Below are positions 1-7,102 of a stretch of DNA of 64,000 nt, piece after piece. This DNA is from Pontibacter sp. G13. GTDB lineage: Bacteria > Bacteroidota > Bacteroidia > J057. Every line of letters begins with the position of its first letter. Position 1 is the first letter of the stretch. Location of the stretch: the NCBI RefSeq assembly GCF_031851795.1, contig NZ_CP134696.1, positions 7,130,001-7,194,000 of the forward strand. The letters are read 5' to 3'. The translations under genes and the position numbers were made by a program. The notes under the pieces are model-generated. The model searched no databases, was not told the origin of the DNA, and saw only the letters and a list, made by a program, of their open reading frames with translations.

Positions 1-765
1 CTCTTGGCCATGTCTTGGAGTATGGGTATCGCCATTGGCCAATTATCCTTTACGGAACTCTCATTTGGCAATCGGATTTACGAGATGCCCACCACGGCTT
101 GGAATGCGCCAGAAATCGGGCATCGCCTGAAATTGAATCCTCCTCAAACCAACGCCGATCCAGCATCCACCGCAGAATTTGAGCAAGGGATGTCCTTGTT
201 GGGCATTCAATTTGGCATCAATCACAACGGTGGAAATCAGGGAACCAATAGCAACAACAGCAAACTCGCGCGAACCACCAATATCTCCTTGCTCCTCTGC
301 TATCAGTACTTTCTTGCAGCCCAATTGTCTGTAGGGGGATTTTTTGGGTATGATTACTCATCTACGAAGAACGCAGGATCGGACAATGGATTCTCCAATG
401 GTGAATTTGTGATTTATCCCTTTATCCGAGCTTATTTCCTGCCTTTTTCCCTGACGACCTTGGCGTTTTTTGCTCAATTCGGTACCCGGTTCGGGTTTGG
501 AACGGCTAAGCAGACGACCGACCAAGGAGAATTCAAGGACAATTTATTTAGGTTTCAACTGGCGCTTGCATTTGGGATGGCTTGGTTTATCACCCAGCGA
601 GTGATGCTCGAATTATCCCTTGGGGATTTGGGATGGGGTATTCGGAATCTCAATGAAAAAGACAGTGATTTCCGTCGAAAGGAAAATGAAGTGTTCTTCA
701 ATTTGGTATCCAAGGGTGTCACCTTGAGCATTTTGTTCAGACTTGGCGCCTTCTCCAATGAATAA
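1..765 (+). CDS. Outer-membrane beta-barrel protein, 5' end outside window
   Basis: The reading frame is open from the first base of the window, so the 5' end with any signal peptide is probably missing. The visible 254 residues alternate hydrophobic and polar residues in short amphipathic stretches rich in Phe, Tyr and Gly. They end in a hydrophobic strand with a Phe-Arg-Leu-Gly-Ala-Phe pattern, as in small Bacteroidota outer-membrane barrels. An Asn/Ser-rich loop lies near residues 75-90. No specific family is recognised. A terminator-like hairpin follows at 779-809. The barrel class is inferred from strand pattern only, and no ligand or role can be assigned. Confidence 0.6.
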   Translation, partial: LLAMSWSMGIAIGQLSFTELSFGNRIYEMPTTAWNAPEIGHRLKLNPPQTNADPASTAEFEQGMSLLGIQFGINHNGGNQGTNSNNSKLARTTNISLLLCYQYFLAAQLSVGGFFGYDYSSTKNAGSDNGFSNGEFVIYPFIRAYFLPFSLTTLAFFAQFGTRFGFGTAKQTTDQGEFKDNLFRFQLALAFGMAWFITQRVMLELSLGDLGWGIRNLNEKDSDFRRKENEVFFNLVSKGVTLSILFRLGAFSNE

Positions 766-778
766 TGGATTTGCACAA

Positions 779-809
779 AACGGGGACTTCCTCTCGGATA
801 GTCCCCGTT
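779..809. terminator. Hairpin between convergent genes
   Basis: A perfect 10-bp stem (AACGGGGACT with AGTCCCCGTT) and an 11-base loop sit between the stop codons of two convergent genes. On the minus strand it is followed by TTTTG, so it best suits the DUF4407 gene, but it may serve both. Confidence 0.6.
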
Positions 810-832
810 ACACTTCGACACTGGCTAGATGA

Positions 833-2008
833 TTAGGCTTCGGCAGGCGTGTTCTGAGCCGCTCGAGCTTTGGCCATTTCGTTCTTTCTCCACTCATCGA
901 TGGCAGCTCCCGCGATGTCGGCTTGAGCATCGGCAATCTGCTTCATCAGGGCGTCATTGGCGCGAATTTCCGCTTCCAGCCGTTGGCGGTTCCGCTCCAC
1001 GGCTAATTTGAGATTGGTGTTGACCTCCTCATTTGCTGTGGAGATCCGCTCCATTTCGGATACATGGGTCACATGCTTGATGCGCTCCACTCGATCGTCG
1101 TATGGCCCTCTTTCCGTCATCATTTTGAAGAGAATCGGGGCAATCTCGATGAATATAAACATCGCAGTAATGAGCCATTTGGCAATTTTGAGGGTCGGAT
1201 AGGTATCTGTCAATTTGGAGAATGCCTCCAGTTTGGCCATCAATCCATCATATTGGGCGGCAATGTTGTCGATATTGGCCACCTCCTCATCTCGACTTTG
1301 CTTCAGGCGTTCGATATTCGCCTCTACCTCTTCGATTTTCTTTTCCTGCTTGAGTTTAAAATCCTCGTATTCTTGCTCCGCCAAGGCATACTGCTGCTTT
1401 TTTTCCTCATAGATTTTTCCCGCACCGGGACGTCCACTGGCTGAATTTCCTTCTGCCTCTTGGATCATCTCCGCATATCGTTGCTTACGGATGAGGTCAT
1501 AGGCTTGAACTTCCTGATTGAGTTCCACGACCCGAACTTCCAGCTCGGCGATTTGGCCATAGTTGACCTCGATTTCGGATCTTGCATCGGCCCTTTTCTG
1601 CTGCTTTAGCGTCTCGATTTCCATATCGATTTCCTTTTGGAAAAGCCTCAATTCCAAGGGAGTTGCAATGACGAATCCCAGAAGTAGGGCCATGGCCAGT
1701 CTCGGGAAGGCATTCTTCCATTCATCCCACGTGATCTTGGTGGTACCATCTCCTTTTCCGGTGGAGGAAACAATGTATCGGTCCAGATTGAAGATCATCA
1801 ATCCCCAGAATATCCCGAACCCTACCGCCACGCTTGGATCATCGAATGCCGTAAAACATGCATATCCGCCTGCTAGACCAGCCATGATGGCGGTAAACAG
1901 AATTGTACCACCAATGCCGAAATATTTGGCATGATCGGTGGGGCAATCTTTGAGTATTTCGGTGTTGGCTCCCGCGCAGAACCAAAAGAAGGATTGTATT
2001 TTTTTCAT
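833..2008 (-). CDS. DUF4407 membrane protein with central coiled coil
   Basis: The protein has 391 residues and resembles the DUF4407 family, whose function is unknown. Three hydrophobic segments lie in the first 140 residues; the second carries the family-typical F-N-L-D-R-Y motif after a Trp-Gly-Leu. A long Lys/Glu/Gln-rich coiled coil (about residues 150-280) follows, then a fourth membrane segment (about 300-325) and a charged tail. The ATG at 2008 is chosen because it begins with MKKIQSFFWF, immediately before the first conserved region; upstream codons overlap the previous gene. Only one base separates this ATG from the preceding stop (TGA-C-ATG), so it is translationally coupled as the last gene of a three-gene operon. 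Confidence 0.85.
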   Translation of the reverse strand: MKKIQSFFWFCAGANTEILKDCPTDHAKYFGIGGTILFTAIMAGLAGGYACFTAFDDPSVAVGFGIFWGLMIFNLDRYIVSSTGKGDGTTKITWDEWKNAFPRLAMALLLGFVIATPLELRLFQKEIDMEIETLKQQKRADARSEIEVNYGQIAELEVRVVELNQEVQAYDLIRKQRYAEMIQEAEGNSASGRPGAGKIYEEKKQQYALAEQEYEDFKLKQEKKIEEVEANIERLKQSRDEEVANIDNIAAQYDGLMAKLEAFSKLTDTYPTLKIAKWLITAMFIFIEIAPILFKMMTERGPYDDRVERIKHVTHVSEMERISTANEEVNTNLKLAVERNRQRLEAEIRANDALMKQIADAQADIAGAAIDEWRKNEMAKARAAQNTPAEA

Positions 2009-2009
2009 G

Positions 2010-3320
2010 TCATCGGTGGTTATCAGGTGAATGATCAAGCCATTTCTTAGGATCGGCAACTTGACGAAACTCCAAGGGTGGCCGCTCGTCGGGTGTTTTG
2101 AACAGTAGGGACAAAGGCCAAAAGGCACGTACTAGGTTTCTCCAACCTCCACTGGATTGGACACCACCTCCCATCTCTGGAAGCTCCACGAGCTGGATAG
2201 GAATGGGCGTGGAATTGGGCATCTCGAACGTTGGAATCCAATTTGGGAGTTCGATCTGTTGCCAATTCATGTCAGGAGGTTTAGGCATGGGAATGTCCGG
2301 AAGCTTGGCGATGGAAAAATCTGGCGTGGGAACCTGAATCTTCGGAACCGCTATCGGCCTAATCTCCGGCATATTCGCAAGGATGACCTCCCTTGGTATC
2401 TCGGCTTCATGGGTTCGGATCAGAATTCGTTCCCGGTGTTCCTTGACAGCCCCCTGCGCGACCAACGTGAGGGCCGTATCTTCCTGAATGACCCACGTTT
2501 TTTGACCCGTCGATTCCACTTCCCCCCAAGGTTGAATCTCCAGCTTGAAAGCATCTTGTACCTGCCAAGTGACAGTCACCAACTCCCCTTTTGTAACCCA
2601 ATTAGCGGAAACCTGAAAAAGGATATTGGGCGTTGGAAGTGGATCTATATGCACGGTCCGCCTCACGATTCTTTCCCCAAATTGGGCCGTCAATACAAAG
2701 GTTTGGGATTGCTGGAAGACCAACGATCTTTTCCCTTGCTGCTCAACTTTTCCAAAGGATGGCTGAATGTCCACAGAATCTGCTTCTAGGGCGTTCCATA
2801 CCATCTGGAAGGGTTCGCCTTGAATGCCCATCTGCTGGGAAATGGAAAATTGGACTTCCTTGGTTTTTCCTTCATTGCCGGGCTCGAACGGTGTGGAGTG
2901 AATCCAGCGATTTTGGAGAAATTGCCGGTAGGTCCGGACCTGTTGGAACTTTGTCAGCTGAATCCAAGGGGTGACCTCCCACATCATCCCCTCATGCCAA
3001 TTTTCAGCTCCGATCCACACCTCTCGATGGTCCAATTCTAAGACCAATTGGCCTGTTGGTGGATTTTGGGTAGGGAGAACCACGCTGATTTCGATTCCTG
3101 CTTCAACCGCTTTCTCCCATTGCTCGTGGGAAATCGTGCCTTCAAGATCCAGAGAGCTTACCAAAAGTGAAACGGCTATTCCATGATGCGCTCGATCAAT
3201 CAGAAGATCCAGAATGGGACGGTGGTCCAATTGGGGAAGGGACCACTGAATGCTCCATTTGGCAGTTTCTACAATGCTTTCAAGCCACTCAAAACCAGAT
3301 TGATGAGGATGTAAAATCAT
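2010..3320 (-). CDS. PLD-like (HKD-lacking) protein with two Ig-like repeats
   Basis: The protein has 436 residues, no signal peptide and no membrane segment, so it is probably cytosolic. Residues 1-110 follow the outline of a phospholipase-D-like half domain: a helix, a hydrophobic V-S-L-L-V strand, then I-G-A-E-N-W at 103-108, where active members have xGSxNW. In the HxKx4D motif Asp97 is kept, but the His and Lys positions are Gly90 and Leu92, so it should be catalytically dead. Two similar repeats of about 75 residues follow (around 160-310), each with V-x-W and I-Q-P motifs, like Ig/PKD-type beta sandwiches. A Pro-rich stretch (about 320-395) ends the protein. It is the middle gene of the operon. 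Function unknown; the PLD resemblance is remote. Confidence 0.7.
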   Translation of the reverse strand: MILHPHQSGFEWLESIVETAKWSIQWSLPQLDHRPILDLLIDRAHHGIAVSLLVSSLDLEGTISHEQWEKAVEAGIEISVVLPTQNPPTGQLVLELDHREVWIGAENWHEGMMWEVTPWIQLTKFQQVRTYRQFLQNRWIHSTPFEPGNEGKTKEVQFSISQQMGIQGEPFQMVWNALEADSVDIQPSFGKVEQQGKRSLVFQQSQTFVLTAQFGERIVRRTVHIDPLPTPNILFQVSANWVTKGELVTVTWQVQDAFKLEIQPWGEVESTGQKTWVIQEDTALTLVAQGAVKEHRERILIRTHEAEIPREVILANMPEIRPIAVPKIQVPTPDFSIAKLPDIPMPKPPDMNWQQIELPNWIPTFEMPNSTPIPIQLVELPEMGGGVQSSGGWRNLVRAFWPLSLLFKTPDERPPLEFRQVADPKKWLDHSPDNHR

Positions 3321-3324
3321 AGGA

Positions 3325-4131
3325 TTATCGATTAGTGGTTGCTACCAAAAAATAAATTCCGATCAACATCACGGATAGAAAGTGGACGATGGGTTTTTCC
3401 AGCAATAGCCCAACGGTACTTGTGCAGATAGACATGATGGCGATCAATAGCCCTGTCCAGATTAGGTGGCTTCTAGATGATTTGTGTTCCATCTGAATGG
3501 CCTCTGGCAACGCTGATTCGTTGCTCATTTTCACTGGATCTGGGACAAATTCCGTAGACCTTCCCATTTGTGGGAGTGCCTCTGTTTTGTCCAAGGTGAA
3601 CCGCTCCCAATCCGTCAGGTCCATCTGGCAGAATAGCTCCCACTGGAAGGGGACCCACGATGCGGGTGATAGATCGACCGGCGGAGACAAGTCCCACGTC
3701 TGGGCAATATGTTGAGGCTCATATTGAACATGACTGGCGGTTCCATGAAGTTGTGCCGACACCTGTTTGAGTGAAATGATCTGATTGTCCCCCCATAGGA
3801 GCGGAATCTCATATCTCATGCAAGCATCAGCCAGAATCCGGGTGATCGCCAACCCATCCCAGGCAATGATGATGGGGTTGAAATTGAATATGATTTCTCT
3901 CAGTTCTGTCAATGCGGAGAATGGTCTCCTCCATTTGGGGGATTCGACTGGGTCAGCGACTTGATAGAATCCTTGGTTTACAGGATACCCGCCCGGAGCA
4001 TACAAGGTCCAGCCTATATCAGATAGGGTAGGAACTTGGTAGAATTGCTCCCGACTTTCAGAGAAATAGGGGGTTGGGCCCGCCGAGCACAAATGAAGGC
4101 TCAACACGGGGATGGAAAAAACATGAGCCAT
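3325..4131 (-). CDS. Tail-anchored membrane protein, DnaQ-exonuclease-like N-terminus (degenerate)
   Basis: The protein has 268 residues and is the first gene of the operon; its stop lies four bases before the next start. Residues 1-150 follow the order of secondary structure of DEDD (DnaQ-type) exonucleases. There is a first strand V-L-S-L-H-L ending in a Gly, an I-G-W-T-L-Y strand, a helix before I-I-I-A-W-D-G (where active enzymes have VAHNxxFD), and a helix with I-L-A-D-A-C-x-R. The acidic D-x-E residues of the first strand are Ser and His, so catalysis is not expected. Two hydrophobic segments (about 222-245 and 248-266) at the C-terminus would anchor it in the inner membrane. No named family is recognised; the fold call is an inference. 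Confidence 0.65.
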   Translation of the reverse strand: MAHVFSIPVLSLHLCSAGPTPYFSESREQFYQVPTLSDIGWTLYAPGGYPVNQGFYQVADPVESPKWRRPFSALTELREIIFNFNPIIIAWDGLAITRILADACMRYEIPLLWGDNQIISLKQVSAQLHGTASHVQYEPQHIAQTWDLSPPVDLSPASWVPFQWELFCQMDLTDWERFTLDKTEALPQMGRSTEFVPDPVKMSNESALPEAIQMEHKSSRSHLIWTGLLIAIMSICTSTVGLLLEKPIVHFLSVMLIGIYFLVATTNR

Positions 4132-4410
4132 TGCCGTGAAAATGAGGGGATTAATATGGACTTAATCGAGGATCGATAAGGGAGGAATACGGGGAGGCGG
4201 GATAGTTGATGTCATCGTATAGTAGGTTTTGAGAATATTGTCAAATGTGGTTTTATCTACGTTTTGGGTACTTTAAGGTTGGGATTTTTAGGTAAAAAAC
4301 ATGTGTTAAGTGGTTGTTAGTCAGCGTTTAGTGTGTAATTGATTGATAAAGATATGTGGGCTTTGAAAAGGTTGGAAATAAAAAAGGCTTCCCCAAAAGG
4401 AAGCCCGAAG
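4132..4410. other. AT-rich leader region upstream of the DUF4407 operon
   Basis: About 280 bases lie between the first gene of the three-gene operon and the tRNA. The stretch is AT-rich, holds no credible ORF and presumably carries the operon promoter and 5' leader on the minus strand. I could not find a good match to the Bacteroidota promoter consensus. Confidence 0.4.
4377..4406 (-). terminator. Terminator of tRNA-Arg
   Basis: A 7-bp stem (GGCTTCC/GGAAGCC) with a CCAAAA loop is followed on the minus strand by a run of T. It sits directly downstream of the tRNA gene. Confidence 0.85.
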
Positions 4411-4482
4411 TGCCGCTGCTAGGAATCGAACCTAGATCTAGAGTTTAGGAAACTCCTATTCTATCCATTGAACTACAGCGGC
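4411..4482 (-). tRNA. tRNA-Arg (anticodon CCT)
   Basis: Read on the minus strand, the 72 bases form a full cloverleaf. The acceptor stem GCCGCTG pairs with CAGCGGC and is followed by discriminator A. The D-arm begins GTTC, the anticodon loop TTCCTAA gives anticodon CCT, and the T-arm is TAGGTTCGATTCCTA. The 3' CCA is not encoded. A terminator follows. No integrase or direct repeat of the tRNA end is seen nearby. Confidence 0.95.
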
Positions 4483-4576
4483 TTGCGACATAATCTAATT
4501 TCGAAAAAAAAGTGTGTGCTTGCAACAGTTCGGCAGGCACACACACAGAGGTAGCATTAACCAGGTAGGTAGACTA

Positions 4577-4984
4577 TTACTCGTATCCCACGAAGATGAT
4601 TTCGAGGGTATTCTGAAAATCAGGTTGATCGGATACTCCCACGACCATATTACAGAGCCGATATCCGGCCTCCTTGGGGGTAATAACCAATGAGATGGTG
4701 GCGGATTGATCTGCTTCAATCTGAGTAGGGTAGTCAAAGTGGATTTCGCTGTTACAGGTAGCCGAAATATACTGAATGTTAATGGGTTGATCTTCAGGAT
4801 TGCTAAAAGTCAGTTCAAAGGTAGTGGCTTTTCCCACTTGAAGATACCCGAGGTCGTATTGTGTCTGGGCGAACCCAGCAGCAGGCTCGTTTTCTATTCG
4901 TAGGTTTTCTGATTGCCCAATGGCCGAATAGGAGGTCATCAAAAGGATGAGAATGACCAATGAAATGGCTGAAAGACGATTCAT
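4577..4984 (-). CDS. Secreted DUF1573-type protein
   Basis: The protein has 135 residues. An N-terminal signal peptide (MNRLSAISL followed by a hydrophobic core, then A-I-G-Q) predicts export. The mature part has the DUF1573/ASH-like pattern: D-L-G-Y-L-Q-V-G followed by strands, a Thr-Cys-Asn turn, and a C-terminal strand ending I-I-F-V-G-Y-E. DUF1573 proteins are widespread in Bacteroidota and their role is not established. The ATG at 4984 is preferred over longer frames because it starts the signal peptide. The gene is monocistronic. Confidence 0.8.
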   Translation of the reverse strand: MNRLSAISLVILILLMTSYSAIGQSENLRIENEPAAGFAQTQYDLGYLQVGKATTFELTFSNPEDQPINIQYISATCNSEIHFDYPTQIEADQSATISLVITPKEAGYRLCNMVVGVSDQPDFQNTLEIIFVGYE

Positions 4985-5329
4985 GTCACTGTGTGAGTTT
5001 GCTGGAACAAGAGAAGTGCAAGCAGGGAAAGGGTGCTCCAAGTGATGGAGTACCACTGGCTACGAGTATTTCTTCGTCAGGTGTCGAAAAGATGTTAAAA
5101 AATGAAAGATGCGGGAGGGAAAATGACGCACGGTCAGGAAGTATCAAAAATCAAGCCATTTTGACTAATTGCGAAATGCTAATTACTGGAAAATGGAACA
5201 CGTAGGATCATGCGATTCTGCGGTTCTTCTTGATACTTGTTGGTTAAAGGTAATAAGGAAAGAAGGGTGATTGGTCCGTATTTGTACGGTAAATCACCCT
5301 CCTTTTGAGGAAGCTAGATGTGTGTGGAA
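4985..5329. other. Intergenic region, DUF1573 leader and trkH terminator
   Basis: These 345 bases between two minus-strand genes hold the trkH terminator hairpin (5264-5300) and, nearer the DUF1573 start, presumably its promoter. Short ORFs here lack any recognisable protein pattern. Confidence 0.5.
5264..5300 (-). terminator. Probable terminator of trkH
   Basis: The long hairpin has an outer stem AGGGTGATT/AATCACCCT and an inner stem CCGTA/TACGG. On the minus strand it is followed by a moderately T-rich stretch, TTCTTTCC. Confidence 0.6.
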
Positions 5330-6790
5330 CTATCTGGATTTCCAGAAGAATGGCGTGAAAATCATCAGAACGGTAAACAACTCAAGACGTCCGAGAAGCA
5401 TCAGGAAAGACAAGAACCATTTCCCGGCATCTGGCAAAGCCGCGAAATTCTCCGGATCGCCCGGTCCGACAGCTCCTATTCCCGGTCCGATATTGCCCAA
5501 GGTTGCGGCAACAGACCCCAATGCTGACATGTAATCCAGCCCCATGGCAGCCATGACAAATGATCCAGCCACGAAAATGAGTACGAAGATCAGGAAGAAG
5601 GCCACAATTTTACCTACGATGTCCTCCGAGATGGATTTGCCATTGAACCGGACAGGGAGAATCGCCTTTGGAAAAATTTGACGCTTGAGTTCCAGATAAC
5701 TGTTTTTGAAAACCACAATGAATCTGACCAACTTCATTCCGCCACTGGTCGATCCTGCACATGCCCCACAAAACATGAGGAAGAAAAACAGAACCATCAA
5801 AAATGGACCCCAAGCGGTGAAATCCGCAGTGCCAAACCCTGTAGTGGTGATAACCGCCAAGATTTGGAAAATGGATTCCCGGAATGCCTGTTCAAAAGGA
5901 ATGTCTTGGGTCGCAAAAACCACCCCAGTCACAACCGCCGTCAGAATGAGCGTGACAAATAGATAGATCCGAAACTCTTCATTCTCCCAAAGTTTGAGCG
6001 GCTTCCCACGCAAGGCGAAATACGTCAAGGCAAAGTTGGTTCCCGCCAGAAACATGAACAGGGTTACGATATACTGATGATAGGGGGAAAATGCCGCCAT
6101 ACTTGCTTGGCGTGTGGAGAACCCACCTGTGGAAAGGGTAGCCATGGAGTGGCAGATCGAATCGAAGAAATTCATTCCTCCAAACATCAAGAAGATGGCT
6201 TCTATTGCGGTCAATGCCACGTAAATGATCCAGAGTCTTTTGGCAGTTTCCTTGACCCGAGGGGTGAGTTTGTCCGGAGTAGGTCCCGGAACTTCGGCTG
6301 CGTACAACTGCATCCCGCCAATCCCCAAGAGAGGTAGAATGGCGATCGTCAGTACAATAATCCCCATTCCACCAATCCAGTGAGTCATTGCCCGCCAGAA
6401 ATGAAGGCCTTTGGGAAGTTCTTCAATGTGTTGTCCGAGGATGGATGCACCTGTTGTCGTAAAGCCCGACATCGTTTCGAAGAATGCATCTGCGAAACTG
6501 GGAATTGCTCCGCTGAGCATATAAGGCACAGAGCCGATCAGGGACATGACCAGCCATCCCATGGTGACAATCAAGTACCCATCGCGCTTTTTGAGTTCTT
6601 GGGATTCCTCTGATCTTGTGAAAAACCAGATGGCTCCGCCAAGTACTAGAGAGCCAAGCCCCGAGTAAAGAAGTGCTTCCAGATCGGAACTCTGGTAGTA
6701 TAGTGAAAAAGGGATGGCAAGCAACATTGCCAAGCCGCTGATGGCGATCAGCAAGCCGAGAAGGTGGGTGATAGCCCGAAAGTTGAACAT
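5330..6790 (-). CDS. trkH: TrkH/KtrB-family potassium uptake channel subunit
   Basis: The protein has 486 residues and about ten or more membrane segments. It is the ion-conducting subunit of a Trk/Ktr K+ uptake system in the inner membrane. All four pore-loop filter signatures can be read in order: T-T-T-G-A-S, S-T-G-G-F-S-T, T-T-T-G-F-G-T and G-N-I-G-P-G. The H-W-I-G-G-M-G motif typical of TrkH also appears after the first loop. Length and order match the family. The NAD-binding regulatory partner TrkA/KtrA is not in this window, so it must be encoded elsewhere. The start at 6790 begins MFNFRAITHLLGLL, directly before the first membrane helix. Confidence 0.95.
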   Translation of the reverse strand: MFNFRAITHLLGLLIAISGLAMLLAIPFSLYYQSSDLEALLYSGLGSLVLGGAIWFFTRSEESQELKKRDGYLIVTMGWLVMSLIGSVPYMLSGAIPSFADAFFETMSGFTTTGASILGQHIEELPKGLHFWRAMTHWIGGMGIIVLTIAILPLLGIGGMQLYAAEVPGPTPDKLTPRVKETAKRLWIIYVALTAIEAIFLMFGGMNFFDSICHSMATLSTGGFSTRQASMAAFSPYHQYIVTLFMFLAGTNFALTYFALRGKPLKLWENEEFRIYLFVTLILTAVVTGVVFATQDIPFEQAFRESIFQILAVITTTGFGTADFTAWGPFLMVLFFFLMFCGACAGSTSGGMKLVRFIVVFKNSYLELKRQIFPKAILPVRFNGKSISEDIVGKIVAFFLIFVLIFVAGSFVMAAMGLDYMSALGSVAATLGNIGPGIGAVGPGDPENFAALPDAGKWFLSFLMLLGRLELFTVLMIFTPFFWKSR

Positions 6791-7102
6791 GGGAGGTCAT
6801 GAATTTCAGATGGGCAATTTCTCACGGAAAACTGAACAATCAAAAGCCGATCGAAGAATCTCCCCAAGCACTTGGTGAGGTTGGGCGATCCTGAGAGCGC
6901 TTTTATCCACGAAATCGAATGGTTTTCTGGGGCTTTGAGCAATTGTCCTATGGTTACTTTCAGCCATTTTTTTCCCGAGATAATTGGTCGATTCATTTCT
7001 ATTTGCACTTGCAAACCCCAGCAAGGTCCTGATTTGATGTTTCATGGAAGCCCCTGAGCGGGCGCCGAAACGCTTTCCGGTGGCGTTTGCAATGTTTTAA
7101 AT
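6791..7102. other. Divergent intergenic region
   Basis: These 312 bases separate the divergent trkH and T9SS-cargo genes and should hold both promoters. A weak inverted repeat (AAACGC/GCGTTT, near 7068-7089) lies just upstream of the plus-strand start. A 79-codon minus-strand frame (6806-7045) has no recognisable features, and I do not call it a gene. Confidence 0.4.

Noticed and set aside
4411-4482. tRNA-Arg as an integration site for a mobile island
   Set aside because: No integrase, no direct repeat of the tRNA 3' end and no mobile genes are seen nearby.
6806-7045. A 79-codon minus-strand frame upstream of trkH
   Set aside because: It has no recognisable protein pattern, and the region is expected to hold the divergent promoters.
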